Source: Sclerodactyla briareus
Taxonomy: Eukaryota > Echinodermata > Holothuroidea > Dendrochirotida > Sclerodactylidae
Length of the DNA: 64,000 nucleotides
Reading direction: 5' to 3'
Assembly (NCBI GenBank): GCA_026419785.1
Contig: JAODTK010000666.1
Location: 124,001-188,000, forward strand
A program made the translations under genes and the position numbers. Position 1 is the stretch's first letter. Each line of letters opens with the position of its first letter. Positions 46,781 through 59,760 of the stretch are shown one piece after another. The notes below the pieces were generated by a model. The model did not search any database, was not told the origin of the DNA, and saw only the letters and a list, made by a program, of their open reading frames with translations.

Positions 46781-48437
46781 CCACGTCTTATTCCCTGCGT
46801 CGTCATGACATCGTCTTGGGTTGCTAGGGTGGAGCTATATCTCGCATGAACCTCTTGCAAAACGGGTCATCGGGTTAGTGTCATATTTCAAACCCTTCGT
46901 CAGAATTGAACAGATTTGAAGAAAACCAAAACACCGATAGTACTAGGAAATGGGTACACCGACGCCCATAACGTGTCTCTGTCCGTAGTCGCTGCGCCTA
47001 ACTGTCTAAGAGTGTTCAAACATCAGGAATAGCCATTCCTATGAATTTCTGGTAAAAATTACTCTGGAGGTTATGACCCGAGGTGTAGTGGTTTGACTAG
47101 TACGTTCGATGGCGTCAATGGACACATGGCAACCCATTCAATGTAGGAGAAAGAAGTTTTATGCACCCATCTGGCAATCAAAAGTCTTTTTTTATCAAAA
47201 TCAAAGCAGTTATATGAAGTGAACCCTCCCCCCCCCCCCCGAAAAAAAAAAACGGGAATTCGAGCAACCCTAATTTTCCCTATAAGAAACATTGGCCCTC
47301 GAAAGTAGGCCTACGTCATAATCGACCATACCAAATTATGGATATCAATATTAGTGTTAATGTAACGAATCTACCTTGATCACCTTAGTACTCCGAAGGT
47401 TTGCTGCCGAATTCCTCCTTGAGCATCTGAGAATCTCCCGATTCGTCCTATTTTCCATCATTTGCCCGCGGTGCGAGGGTAATCGAGAAACCCGAGACGT
47501 TCCAATTCCGTGGAGTATTAGTGTGTTAAAAAAACAAAATGCGGGTTCAATCTTTATCATTTCAAACTGTTCGTCGTAGATCGTGAATGTCAGGATCGGT
47601 GAAATTACTAGAAGCTATAACTAGCAAACAAAACGTGGGTGCTGACCAACCCTTTCTGAATAAAACATGTTAGATTGGTCTGGGTTTCAGATATTTGGGT
47701 GATCAGGTGGTGCAATTTGGGTGGTCGGAAGAAATCGACATCGGCAGTTATAGCCTAACAATTATTTTCAGAATCGAGCACGGAACCTATCCGGTGCGTT
47801 TGACACGCTGCGTTATATCTAAACTCACTCATATCGTTCGATCATAAAACGAGCGCGTTGCGATTCACAAACATCACGCGTATGTGACCCAGGCTTAGCA
47901 TTATTCTGACTGGGGTGCGCGCTGCCCGTACAGTGTTTGTTGTCACTATCAAATCCATACCGACTTCAAGGCTTTCAAACAATTACAACAGGCCAACGCT
48001 TCTATAAAGCCAAACGGTCGTAAGGTTGACAGCCAAATCCCAAAACAATTACCCGTCTCATTGCTAGCGAAGCCACTCACTGACCACTGACTCCTCTTTG
48101 GAGGCTGTCGAGAACGTCTAATAACAAATAGAATAACAAATACATCGTACGTGATAGAGGAACTGATCACGTTTCGGAGGAATCACAAAATGGCGCGCGT
48201 ACTAGTGAAACAGTCACAAACATGCGTATTCGTCAGTTTGTCACCACTCCTAAAGGACCTGATTTACCTATTTGTCAGACCGTCTCGACGTGGACTAACC
48301 CTTCCCCATTATGCCTAATATTTGACATTGAATCATTTTCTTTCCATCGTTGACCTAAACGGTTCATCGTACGATTCCAACCGAGTTTTTAGCTCAGACC
48401 AGCTACGCTGGTTAAGCTATTGTGATCCTCATGTCAT
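46781..48437. other. Unique non-coding stretch
   Basis: A C14/A9 tract is seen near 47227-47250. Opposing ORFs at 47357-47579 mirror each other and have no recognisable domain. Confidence 0.4.
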
Positions 48438-48471
<34 letters not shown>

Positions 48472-48496
48472 ATCTATCTATCTATCTATCTATCTC

Positions 48497-48532
<36 letters not shown>

Positions 48533-48573
48533 CTATCTATCTATCTATCTATCTATCTTCTATCTATCTATCT
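48438..48573 (+). repeat. (TATC)n microsatellite
   Basis: About 33 TATC units with several interruptions. It is the reverse-complement type of the GATA satellite at 10.8 kb and directly abuts family F. Confidence 0.97.
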
Positions 48574-50535
48574 TGGGTGGATGTTGACCAACTTGGACAC
48601 AATGTTCATCAACCACTGGGACATATTTGCCCTTAAGAAGGTCAAGGTCAAAGGTCTTTAGAGGGGCACAATGGGCCGAGTTGTGCAAAATGTCAAAATG
48701 TATCTCCTCCTACAAAGTGCATTAGATTTCTTGAAAATTGTGCCGTAATGTTTCCTGGGTGGTGCTGCTTTCAGGTTGTACACAAATTTTCGATTCAATC
48801 TCGTCTGAGGTCTTGGTTCAAACAGTGGAATCTGCAAACCTATGCCTTTTTTGCCCTCGAAGGCTCATTCTTTTATGGATCTTCATCAAACTGGTATGTA
48901 TTGTTTATGAGCAAGTGGGACATCCTTGCCTCTTCTGCTATGAATTTGTTTCCAAAATGGAATCCTAATGTTTCTTGTGCAATGCGTCTTATAGCACGGA
49001 CATTTTCGGACATTTTTCCCATGATTCTTTGACATTTTTCCCATGATTCTTTGGAGCTGAGTGATATCTGTTCTGTCTGCCAGTAAACCACCCCTTGTGA
49101 AGGTTATGTCTAGGCTTTCGGTTTCATAGACATGCAAGATTTGCTAGGTGGGGCAGTCCATTCAGTCTAGGAGTCTCCCAACATTATCCCATCTTCTATG
49201 TGTAGCATCTCTGCGAGTACGGGAGGTGAAAGAGAGAAACTTCTTTGAACTTAGCTTATCTAACTGAAATATGTCTGTGGACTACCTAATAGCCTGAGGC
49301 TTACTTGTGTGTTGCCACTTCAGTTTCTGGGTAATACATCATATGCAATGTAGTTGAAAATGAATAGGTGCTGTAAAGCCTCCAATACTTTTAAATAAGG
49401 ATCGGCAACACGGGTTTGAGAGACGCAAATTTCACCCCTGGTGCTACCGTGCTATGTTTCGATGGATCAATAGGTCACTGGGCTCTGTTGTCCACAAACT
49501 TCTCAATCATCATGTGCTGATTAGTTAGGGTGTAAATCTGTGCTGGGTTAACCCATAGAGATGATTGTGTGTTGTACATTCAAACTGTAGGCTGTCTTGA
49601 TTGAATTGTGTAAATGAAGGAAAATCTCTCCATATGAAGAACATTGCATTCTCTTGAAATGTGCTATCTTTGTCCTTGGGTGGTGAGTCTGCCCGCTTGC
49701 TTGCAGATTTTGGATGCAATGTTATTAGAGTTTAAACAGTAACATCTCGTGAAAAGAAGTATTTCAAGCCTCCAAGGGCCACTCTTTGGTGGATGTTAAT
49801 CAAACTTGGGTACAGTGTTTATTCACCCCTGGGACATTGTTGACCATGTGAAGGTCAAAATTAGAGGTCATTGAAGGGGCACAATTGGCCATAGGGTGTG
49901 AATTTCGAAAATGTATCTTCTCCTATGAAATGCATATGACTATTTAGAAACTATAGCATAATGTTCCTTGGGCAGTGATGTTGGATGCCTTCTCGTATAA
50001 TGCCATCAAAGTTCAAACAGTAACATTTGGTGAAAAGAAGTATTATGGGCCCCAAACAGTCATTCTTCGATGATTGTCAACCTAATTTGGACACAATGTT
50101 CATTGCCTTTTTCGCTCCCAGTTGGCCGTTCTTTGATGGATGTTAAGTTACAATGTTCACTGACCGCTGAAACATCTTTGACCATGCTAAGTAAGGTCAA
50201 ATGTCGTTAAAGGGGCACCATCAGCCATTGTGTGGAATTGTCATTCTGGCCCAATTTGGTGATTCCTGGATGGGTGTTAGCCAGAGTTGGCTGCTGTGGC
50301 ATCGATGACCATGTGGAAGGTAAGGGAGCACAATAGCCATCAATTGGTCATTCCTCAATGGATTTGTCAATCAAACTTGCATAGACACTTTCATTGACTG
50401 CTGGGAATCTTGGACCACCTGAAAGTTAAAATCAATGGTCATTGGAAGGGCGCTGTGAGCCTTTGTGTTAATTGCAAAATGAATTTGTATCATTATGTTT
50501 GTTGAGTGGTGCACTTTTGAACACTTAGCACATGA
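48574..50535 (+). repeat. Family F array (degenerate), AACTTGG and AGGTCA units
   Basis: Repeated landmarks are GGATGTTGACCAACTTGGAC, then ACAATGTTCATC (48578), GGATGTTAATCAAACTTGGG, then TACAGTGTTTATTC (49792), and a weaker copy near 50070-50110. Also repeated are CTGGGACAT, AGGTCAAAGGTCTTTAGAGG, then GGCACAATGG (48639) against AGAGGTCATTGAAGGGGCAC, then AATTGG (49862), and GTTCAAACAGT (48808, 50012). A 22-bp direct duplication lies at 49009-49052. Confidence 0.75.
49009..49052 (+). repeat. 22-bp tandem duplication
   Basis: GACATTTTTCCCATGATTC, then TTT, is repeated exactly at 49009-49030 and 49031-49052. Confidence 0.95.
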
Positions 50536-50579
50536 CTGCACAATCGTCTCTTCGTAATGAAATGTTCGGTAGATTTATA

Positions 50580-50613
50580 CGGTTTGAGCTGCAGCACCAT
50601 TGGTGCTCTTATT
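50580..50613. repeat. Dispersed hairpin fragment shared with 32.26 kb
   Basis: GGTTTGAGCTGCAGCACCAT, then TGGTGCTCTTATT, with the palindromic core AGCACCATTGGTGCT. It lies just after the family F array and may be its terminus. Confidence 0.6.
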
Positions 50614-51540
50614 TTCGAAATGACGTCATTTAGGAATGTAGAAAGTTTCAATGACATCCCATTCGGCGAAGGTACTGCAGTGGTTTACTAGTTATGACAT
50701 TTGGAACCCCCCCCCCCCCTTGTGTTGGTTCTGAAACTGAATGAAAATCATGTTGCAGTCTTCTGAAAAGTCGAAATAATGTGAACGGCGATTTATTTGA
50801 AAATACAGTCGCATGCTGAATTTTGTTCATGTGACTTGGGCTCCGAACTGTTGAGGTGGAATGAACATTGCGGTTTTCTGAAAAAATGATTGAAAGTGAT
50901 GATCTGTTCTGGTGAATGACCTACTTCCTAAAAAATAAAAAACACTGGAAATCACTGCAGTCTTTTGGGGTCGAGAAACATCATGCTCTGACCGCCAATA
51001 TTGGCAATCATGGTCTAAGGTATTTATATGACCGTATTGAATTCCATTGGGCGGTAGCGATTGATTTTATTGATTGAAGCTTCCCACGACGCCTGAAATG
51101 GCGTCTTGCGCTGTCACTGTCGTCTTTCGTAAATTGTCGTTCGCGCTTTTTATCTCTGGCCAATTGTTGTGAAGAAACACAAACTTTTGTAACTCACCCG
51201 CTCGGGCGCTGTAAATGCTAGAAGTTTCTGACGGTCATCTCGAAGGTCTAATTGTCATCTCAAGAGGCATGCGCCGGTTGAACTAAAACTCTTGCAATGT
51301 TGTTGTAACTAGCACACCTATCCCAGTGTTGTGTAAGAAATTACACAAACATTGTTTATAATCTGCGTTTATAATCTGCACGATTCGTGAATTTTTTTAC
51401 ACAACCTTCACACAGCACAGTGTAGGGCGAATGCTTGCCTAATCCCTCTGATACAGGATTTGAAAGAATGGGTCTGCTAAAAAATAGTTATCGCATAGTC
51501 ATATGGTTGAAACATCCAGCCCATAACTGCATAAGGTAAA
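50614..51540. other. Non-coding stretch
   Basis: A C14 tract (about 50707-50720) and a GACGCC-TGAAAT-GGCGTC hairpin (about 51088-51106) are present. No coding evidence was seen. Confidence 0.4.
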
Positions 51541-51667
51541 TATGGCGTGGGCGGCGGATTTGTGGCGAAAGTGCACTTTGAAATACCCCACGTCGATCGT
51601 TTTGATTCTCAATTAACGTGCAACTTAGCCTTGATTACATTCAGTTTACATCGTAAAAGTATCGCTG
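51541..51667 (+). other. Possible first (untranslated) exon with a GTGAGT donor
   Basis: A strong donor, TCGCTG|GTGAGTGC, ends this stretch at 51667. An ATGG at 51542 opens a frame of only about 24 codons, and the frame matching the next exon has a TGA about 33 bp before the donor. If spliced to 51828, this segment is most likely 5' untranslated. The intron would be 160 bp. Confidence 0.35.
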
Positions 51668-51827
51668 GTGAGTGCTGATTTCGACCGCGTCCCACTCCGT
51701 ACGCGTAGCCTACTTTACTCGTTAATATGTTACGGGATCTGGCCCATTTAGGAGGATGCCGAATTTTTTTCTCTAGCTATCCTGAGTGGGTGTATACTAA
51801 CGATTTTCTTTATAATTTCTGTCTTAG

Positions 51828-51926
51828 AAATCATTGAGGAAGTCTTCACCCCCAGCAGTTAAGGTTAAAAGGTCAGATGATGGCGATCCCGGAATGGAAG
51901 TGCTACATATTCCTTGCAACGCCGTT
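51828..51926 (+). CDS. Candidate internal coding exon, 99 bp, phase 0
   Basis: A branch-point match (TACTAAC, 51795-51801) and a pyrimidine-rich tract ending TTTCTGTCTTAG lead into the exon. The donor is GTT|GTGAGTAC. Only one frame is open across it (33 codons, from KSLRKSSPPAVK to LHIPCNAV). The other two stop within about 12 codons. An ATG in good context (GGAATGG) lies inside the exon, so translation could start here if the upstream exon is untranslated. The basic Ser/Pro-rich start and the rest match no domain I recognise. The next exon was not found. Confidence 0.5.
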
Positions 51927-54090
51927 GTGAGTACTACTAATTTTGTCACCTTTCACTGTGGAGAGGGCGCTGGGTGTAGCCATGTAATATATAAATACTT
52001 TGCAATCAGTCAACCTTTCCTACGCAACCATTTCTCTGTATACGAAGTGGTTCAAGGCAATAACGAGAAATGTTGACCTCGAGAAAAACAAAAAAATAGA
52101 CAAACTTGACAAATTCTGTGCTATTTATTACATGATTGCGATAAATGCGCAGTACTGCATGATTTTTAATATAAAAAATAGTGGCTGGAGCATTGTGGAT
52201 GAGATGGGCATTACGGGGTTTTCATTACGAATCGTTTAGAAACCAGGACACCGATTAGTGTCCAGTGAACACAAGTGACCTTCTATATATGTAAATTGCG
52301 CACCATTAGATCTCCATTTGCAGAGGTCCTACTCTCTGATTCTCCAAAATATCTGGAAGATTGAAATCGACGAATATTCGAAATTTTATAAAAGTGAAGA
52401 AATCATCGAAAACAGCCCATATATTTTGTTTCGAGAAGATAGAAGATACTTACGGATTGAAATAAGCGAATAATTGAACAATTGGTAAGAAGAGTGAATA
52501 ATGACAGGTTTCCCTAGACGTTCGGTGGATATTTGATGTCCAGCAAGGAGATCTCCCTTCCTGGGGGAAAAACACGCATGTCCTCGGATTGGAAACTAGG
52601 CTCTGTCTGTGGTAGAGCAAATGAACGGATTGCTAAAGATTGGCGGTGCGATCATCCCGCGTGAACTCGAGAGGGTTGACCTGAATCTCTCCTTGCCCAT
52701 GTGTTTCCACTTTTACTGCACTCATAAATAAACCTATTCCTCCGAGGCTTCCGTCTAGTGAACTAGTTTGCTTTCCAAAATGTTGGGCCACGGGGCTCTA
52801 ATATTGTTCACTGTCGCCAGAAACGTCATGAATTGGTCCAATTCCACTAAGTTTATTTCACAAAAATACGATCTACATTGCCATCAGCACAGCATGAATA
52901 TCAGAAACGACAACATTCTCAAATTCCGTCCGTGCAAGATATGCTGCATTCCATCGCACCGTTGCAGTCTATTTGTATACCCCGGGTGGAAAACGCCCCT
53001 ATTGAACTAGTGCCCCTAAAAATGTATATGAGTCAGGTCATAACTCACATTCGAAGTGTCTGTACACATTCCAGAGCGATGATAATGAGTTGTGCAAATG
53101 TTAATTGAGTGCGACTGGGTCGTAAAGATTCCTGCCACCTTCATGTACCTTAACGCTGCGAACATTAATTTTCAACATGACAAAGGTCGATGAGCAGACA
53201 TAATCATAAAAAAAAAGTTTTTTCTTTGGCTAGGATTTTTAAAGATTCATATTAGACTTTTAATGTTAAAGAAGGAGGAATGACAATCCTTTTACTGTTT
53301 AATAATCATTTGATTGAGCAATTAATGTCATCATCTCGGGTCGTGTCGTCGAATAACTGTTACAGATATTTTCAATAAATGATACACCAAAAAATTATAG
53401 ATGGGTAATAGCCTCGTGCGCATGCCACCGGTAGTCTTGCAGGAGAGGGGGTGGTATGTAGACCTAAATGTATTTGCGTCATAATGTGGTATTATAAATA
53501 CCTGCTATTTTACATCCATCATGTAATCTGAATATTAACAGGAAGTATAACTGGTAGGTATTAAAATCAGAAGAGTTATAGGCTGTTCTAAGTTAGTTAT
53601 GTAACGTTCATAGACACCCCAACGACTCACTAAGAACGCTATGTTTTGTCATTATCATCCTTGGCGTTGGTGTATGCCACCTAATGAGGCTTATGCACTT
53701 TAGCGTGATGTCATGAGTCGTAACAAATAACTGCAATCTGCCTGGATCGACTGAGTGATGTAAATTAGCCTATATGATTCTTCATCGACACAGTCGGCAA
53801 CAATTTCTGCTCGATTTCTTTCTCGGTGAAACGATAAGGATGTTATCCATATTCTAATATTATTCTTATTCATATTCTAGTGAAAATAGTATGAAAAGAC
53901 GCTCATCTTTCGAGTCAATATTCCGGTAGTACAAGTAAAATGTTCATTTCAAAAATGTGAGGCGAACACATTCGAGGAATGCCTCATGAACCCTGTGTTG
54001 TGACGATTTTAGGGATGACTTCCAATCAATGTTTCAACTGAAGAGACCCACACACCTGATATAAGAAATACCGACGTGTTGAAGGGGCGT
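51927..54090. other. Putative intron or intergenic stretch
   Basis: It contains readable but unremarkable ORFs and no second convincing splice pair. If 51828-51926 is an exon, this is the start of its downstream intron. Confidence 0.35.
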
Positions 54091-57000
54091 TTTTTTCTAT
54101 CGACCTAACTCTCGCCCTGAAGCTCTCCTTTTTAAGCCCATGGCTATTACGCACTTCTGTCCATCATACCACACTTGCAAATGACTGCAATCAAATCCAA
54201 TTAGGACACAATCCAATCCCTCCGCTTGACCGTGGCCATATCCCAGGAGATCTAATGAGGGCTTTTGGACCAAGTGCAAATGTTAGACCACACAGGTGAA
54301 AACCGGAACGCTCTGTAAAACGTGGTCTAGACTAAGAGGAAGTTAAAATGAGTAATTATTTATAGACGCGTTGTTAGAGGTATGCGGTCCGGTAATCATA
54401 CTTAGGTGGTGCGACAGTTGATAAAAGTTCACTAAGAGTCGTGGGTTGGGGTTATACGCGAACGTCTAGTGAGGCCAGGACGGTTGTTAATTACCTGGAA
54501 GGTTCTATGCGTTTCTATAGGTGATACGAAAATTGTAAACAGAAAAAGCTTTAATACGCGAATGTGTATATGCGGATCCGTGATTATTGAACGTATGGTT
54601 TGTATACCCAAAATCTAGGGAAGACCAGGTCGGTTGGAAACAGGGAGGTTCAGTAACCTCGTCGTATTCACGTGTCATCATTATAACTGGATGTCTGGAT
54701 GACATGACGATAAGCTACTAGAGTCGCTCTGTTGTCAACGCAGCGTTCGATGTCGAGCCAATTTGACTTGAATATGACTTCTATAAATATTATTTATTTA
54801 TTTTTTTCGTCGCACTAGCTGTCCGGGAAGCATACCGTCCTCTGCGGTAAATATCTATCCCACCGGCTGAAATTTCAACTAAAAATATGGGCCCATATCC
54901 CTTTAAGTAATCTCGATGATATTTTGTGATAACTCGGCGATTCCTCAGGAGGCATTGACGGATGACAGAACGAATACATCTCCTTGTTATTGTTCGGCCG
55001 CGCAGTTTAGGCACACCCGCCGAGCAGCCAAATTGGATGAGATCCTAATCAATTTCTCGAAAGTGAGCGTCGTTTCTCGGAGTGTCTGCGCGCTCCGCGA
55101 AGTGCCGCGCTTCTTGTACGGATTATATCCAATTAAGGTACATTCCCTCAACCCGTGTGAACCAGCGGTGAAACGCATTACCTAAATAGGCTCTCTCTGC
55201 TCAGGGGATGTAATCCTCTCGGAAAAAAAATGATCCTCCATCATCGAGTCCTGCAGCATGGAGCACGGGAATTAGACCTATTCACTGTTACCTTAAAGGA
55301 ACAGGTAGGCGTATTGTTCTTGGATGCGCTACATGCATAACATTGAATGTTGTCGTTAAGGCCAAAGGCGTAACAGAAGAGGCGTGGGGGGTTCACCCCC
55401 TATTTCGCGAGAATGTGACCTTAGCAGTGTATAAACGGCGATGATTCTATCAGGGCAAGTCGGCATATTTTGCAGGTCAAAACTGATTGTTGTTTGTACT
55501 GGCTGATAGCGCATGGCCAAAATCTTCCCCCCCCCCCTTCCCACTGAATGTCTATTAGAATTGCGTTGCAGCGCCCATAACCACCCCTCCCCCCCACGCC
55601 CTCTTGAAATGGATGTACAATACAGCGCATCAGCGTACAGTGGTATCACGTCCCTTTGAGAGTTGCAAATAACTTTTCAATTTTAATGTAGCAACACATT
55701 CATCAATATTTGCATAGTTATGAGATCTCAGAGCTCCAACAATCCGACCTGCATTTATTATTTGCCAGAGCAGAGATCTTCATTTTAATCTCCAATCCTT
55801 CTAACGACCACACAAAATAATGGACACAGACGTTGATCTGTGCATACAACTACATAGGAGGCTATAGGGGTTTGGAAGGAATATTCAGTTGTACCTATTT
55901 TATTTTGCTTTAACACCACCCGTGAAGATCACTAGAACTCACACATTTTGTTATCGTTATGAAGGAGAGTTACACCACCAACAATTTATTGGAAGTGTGT
56001 CAAACGAATCTTGCATTTTGACTGAATACTAACGAAGTGAGGACTCCCCCAGCCAATAAGTTGAACCGGGTGGAAACATAAGTTGAGTCAACCCCTGAAT
56101 AGAGTGGAATTTTTAGCATCCTGTGCATTTCACAACCTACCGCGTGTAAAGGCACTCACTTGAACCAGGACGGCGCCAGCAGTGATTCCGCCCCTCCACC
56201 CCCCCCCCTCCCTCCTTCTCCACCCACCCCCGTCGTCTCTCATGCTGTGGTGCAGCGCACTGGTAAGAGATGTAATGTGTTATGGACCATCCATGGTGTC
56301 TGGTCCTATCTTTCAGAGACCGTCATTGTCTTATCGGGGAGAAATCGTGACCTGTCATAGACCCCCGTTTTATTTTATTTATTTTTCATTTCATCCAGTA
56401 GGCACCTAATGAAAAATGAAATGATGTATAATAATAGAAATATGATAAGTCGTCAAAGTGGAATACTCCACTTCCCCATCTTCTCTTAGGGATCCTGTCC
56501 CGGTCTCTGCCGTGGACGACTTCGGAAAGCAAGATTGGGATCTTAGTAGATAAATGTCTTAAATTATTAATACAAAGATTGCTCGTATGACTTGCTTATA
56601 CCCGTTATCAAATCCTGGGGGGGGGGGGCTTCTTTTCTTCATACTCCTCCATCCCCTGATCCTAACCCATATTTCTAATCATAGCTATGTGATTTTAAAA
56701 CTAGTTTATTGGCTCCCAACAATGACATATGTCCGCATGCATGTAGAAGGAAAAGTATATTTAACCCCTAGTTTTCCATGTCTGGAACAGTCGAACAGAT
56801 CGTAGTTGCTGGGGCCTGAAGCTTCCTTCCGCTGAACTTACCTGCGGCGAACTTGAACTGCAAATTAGAAATTAATATAAGTGCCGAATGCCACTTCCCG
56901 GTTTTGTCGCCTGCACATTCGTTGCAGTTGTGCATGGAGGGGAAATTGGCAGATGACACAAATCGGGTCAGCCAATATTTGTAAGGAAACGAGGCTAATG

Positions 57001-57100
57001 TGTTTACCCCCCTGTCTTATTTGGGTTTCGCAAATATCATGACAAACCAGTGAACGCCAATACTGGTAAACTATGAATACTTGCCGTGACCACTACTGCT
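54091..57100. other. Unique stretch, no gene called
   Basis: Homopolymer tracts (C9-10 near 55526-55536, C runs near 56199-56213, G11 near 56617-56628) create Pro- or Gly-rich ORFs. ORFs at 54790-55185 lie on opposite strands and carry Arg-rich shadows. No domain was recognised. Confidence 0.4.
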
Positions 57101-57169
57101 GTAACTCACTTTGCTACGGATTACATGGTGATCGATTGATCTGTACACAAGAAGCGGCATATCACAGTG

Positions 57170-57260
57170 CTGCTCTTGCGGGTCTATACAGTTGATAGAT
57201 CATCTATCTGCCTCTCAACCGGGTGACCTTGGTTCAACTCTCAGTGAGAGGTGACTAAGT
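57170..57260 (+). repeat. Possible decayed tRNA-like SINE head
   Basis: GTTGATAGATCATCTATCTG, CCTCTCAACCGGGTGACC and TTGGTTCAACTCTCAGTG resemble a tRNA-like segment with a degenerate B-box (GGTTCAACTCTC). No clear A-box and no tail were seen. Confidence 0.3.
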
Positions 57261-57403
57261 CCTTCTCCATGGCGCAATACCTGTCCAGTACTGAGCATTG
57301 AATGTCTATCCTGCCTGGTTCATTTCATAACCCTAATATCAATGAAAACGAATGTTCGTCTTTATTCGCCAATTCAATCACTTAACCATGCAAGAGATTT
57401 GTT

Positions 57404-57422
57404 GGGGGGGGGGGGGGGGGGG
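57404..57422 (+). repeat. G19 homopolymer
   Basis: An uninterrupted run of 19 G. Further G and C runs lie at about 57613-57624 and 57638-57649. Confidence 0.95.
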
Positions 57423-58880
57423 TTTGAGGTCGAACCCAAGAGCAGTGCGCCCTCATAAATACCTCACCCTCCCTATTGGCAACTAATTACATTTCTGGGC
57501 CCTAGTACACCTGCCGGCTGCAGTTTGTGCTGAATAACAGCTGCAAACCTCTACTGAACTGCCAAAAATTAGTTTTTTTTGGTTAACACAGTTATTGATC
57601 AATCTGGGTCATGGGGGGGGGGGGTTCCAACCCAAGCCCCCCCCCCCCCGTGAGTACGCCACGCGGTTCCATCCATCGCTCAGATTACCATGTATAAAAG
57701 TCATGTGCAACGGAGGTATCAACGTCGACGATTTCAGTGACTCTGCACTAGAAACTAACCACCTAAACCAACTTAACCACCACTTCGCTAATATGTGAAA
57801 CTGTATAAAATAAGATATAATATAGAGAAAAATGTTCCTTGCTTTCTCCACTCATGCCTCAGCATTCCAAACCATAGAAGCTATGCTTCAACACGGGGCT
57901 CGTACGTCAACGATCTACACAGAGACGGCTCATGGGGAGGTAGGAAACCGCTATGGCCAAGAGGGCAAAGTCTGGTTTTGGCGGAAACGACAACAGTCGG
58001 CTGAGCTGAAGCTAGCACTCGATCAGGAGCGCAGCAGAAGAGCGCACAGCTCGAAGCTAGCATGAAGAAACTGGACCAAGAGATGAAGCGGACCGATTCC
58101 CTCCTCACCAGATGATTCCGAGGCAGGTCGCGGATAAGCTACGGAGAGGCGAGCGCCCACCCCCCCCCACGACGAGCACGATGCGGAGGTTGCGGATGTT
58201 TACGCATCACGTCATACCTGGAGAGATAGAAGCAATGTCCGATTAGAATAATGTCATCATGCACCACCAAAAACGCTATAGAAAGTCCCATTATCACATT
58301 TATGCCCCCATTTCTCCCGTCTTCGCGGCTTCGTTCTTCGGGGTAAAATATGACCAAGGGTTACTCGACTGTCGAGACATTCTCTAAACGTCTCAAGAAA
58401 AGTACTGTTCAGTTCAAAGGAGACATAATCAGTTCAAACAAAACAAAAATGAACGGACAGGACATTGCAGCTGATGTATGTGCCCGTGTTTCTCCCGACC
58501 TCATGGGAACGGATTAGTCATATTCTTGGGATACCCGAAGGTGCCGAACCCGACCCTTTCCGTGAAAGTTTCATTTTGGAGCCCTGAGTTAGGCCTAATT
58601 TCTTGAGAAACGCGGTCAGGTCGTGTGATTTCTTTTAGAGCGCTTATGAGCGTCTTCGTCGGATTGTGCGCTTTATAAATATTGTATTCTATTCCATTAT
58701 ATGCGATATTCTTCTCTGGTAGAGGATTACCGCAGCGTGGAAACTTCCTAGGCCAAATCAGCAATTGAAGTGCAGCCTTCAGTTCTCGGTTCCTTCCCTC
58801 TTTTCTAGCTTTCTTCCCCTTCCATGTGCAGCGATACAGCCAACTTAAACAGGTCATATTTATTCGTATTTTTTTAGTTT
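57423..58880. other. Unique stretch with an unassigned ORF
   Basis: A plus-strand frame (57832-58065) ends in a charged, helix-like segment (ELKLALDQERSRRAHSS), and a similar charged stretch continues in another frame (MKKLDQEMKRTDS near 58061-58099). This could be a frameshifted coiled-coil fragment, for example of a retroelement structural protein. The evidence is too thin for a call. Confidence 0.3.
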
Positions 58881-59760
58881 GTGGACGACCAGATGGTATG
58901 TCGAATCAGTTGGAATTTGGTGTAGGCTGCTTATGGGGAGTACAGGAACCTTAATGTTTTCGGTTCAGGTCAGGGGTTGAATTTTATTGGTCCAAATAGA
59001 AAATTTGTGTTGGAAAATCGATAATTTGGGCCAATTTTGCCTTGTGAAACCGATATAATCGACCCCACCTGGATTGATAAAGATCATACTTTTTCATGTG
59101 TTCCCCAATGATGAGTGCGCATTAAGGTCATTAACCTTGTTTTTTTTTGGGGTAAGGCAAGAGGTAGTCGGTCTGGGGTCACCAAATGTCGAAGTCTGAA
59201 AACTTGTAAACACGAATACTCCAGGATGGTGATGGAGATTCTGATACATGTTGAAATTGTGGTGTTGTAGCTCTTATTGGGAGTACCATTAAGGCACGTG
59301 ATCATGTTTTGGTTTTGGTGGTGTCGATGTGACTTTGTGGTCAAATTGAAAATATTGTGAAAAATTTTCTTTGGCCAGTGTTGGGCATTGCAAAAATGAT
59401 AACTCGACTCCCACTTGATGGATGAAGCCGCATACAGAGTTGGTATGTGTGTGCCCCGGGAATATACAGTGGACCCTGATTGGCTGTGTGTCATGTCAGA
59501 GGTCACCTGAGAGAGGCCATCAGAGGTCAAAGTCTGAAAACCTTGAAATTTAGTGTGTAGCTCGCCCTCAGGTTATAGAACCCTATTGGTTGGTTGGGGA
59601 AAAATGGGAAACTTGTCAGACGTTATGTTGCCAATAAAGAGCTGGTACAATCTCCCATTTTTCTTTGCGTCTGGCTATAGTTTGGCAGAAAGAGTCAAGG
59701 AATCACTAAGTCTTTTGGCTTTCTGGTTCCTATTTCTGTCGATTCACCAGTCCCGTAGCT
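58881..59760 (+). repeat. Family D tandem array, copy 4
   Basis: D landmarks GGGGAGTACAGGAACC, TCGACCCCACCTGGATTG, GTGTTCCCCAATGATGAG, AATGTCGAAGTCTGAAAAC and CGACTCCCACTTGATGGATG give two to three units. The conserved tail (ACGTTATGTTGCCAATAAAG, then AGCTGGTACAATCTCCC; GTCAAGGAATCACTAAGTC, then TTTTGGCTTTCTGGTT) runs to about 59735. A minus-strand 148-codon ORF across it is an artefact. Confidence 0.85.

Noticed and set aside
57832-58110. Charged helix-like ORF considered as a retroelement structural protein
   Set aside because: No diagnostic motif (such as a CCHC knuckle) was found and the frames do not connect.
59084-59530. 148-codon minus-strand ORF
   Set aside because: It lies entirely in a family D array.
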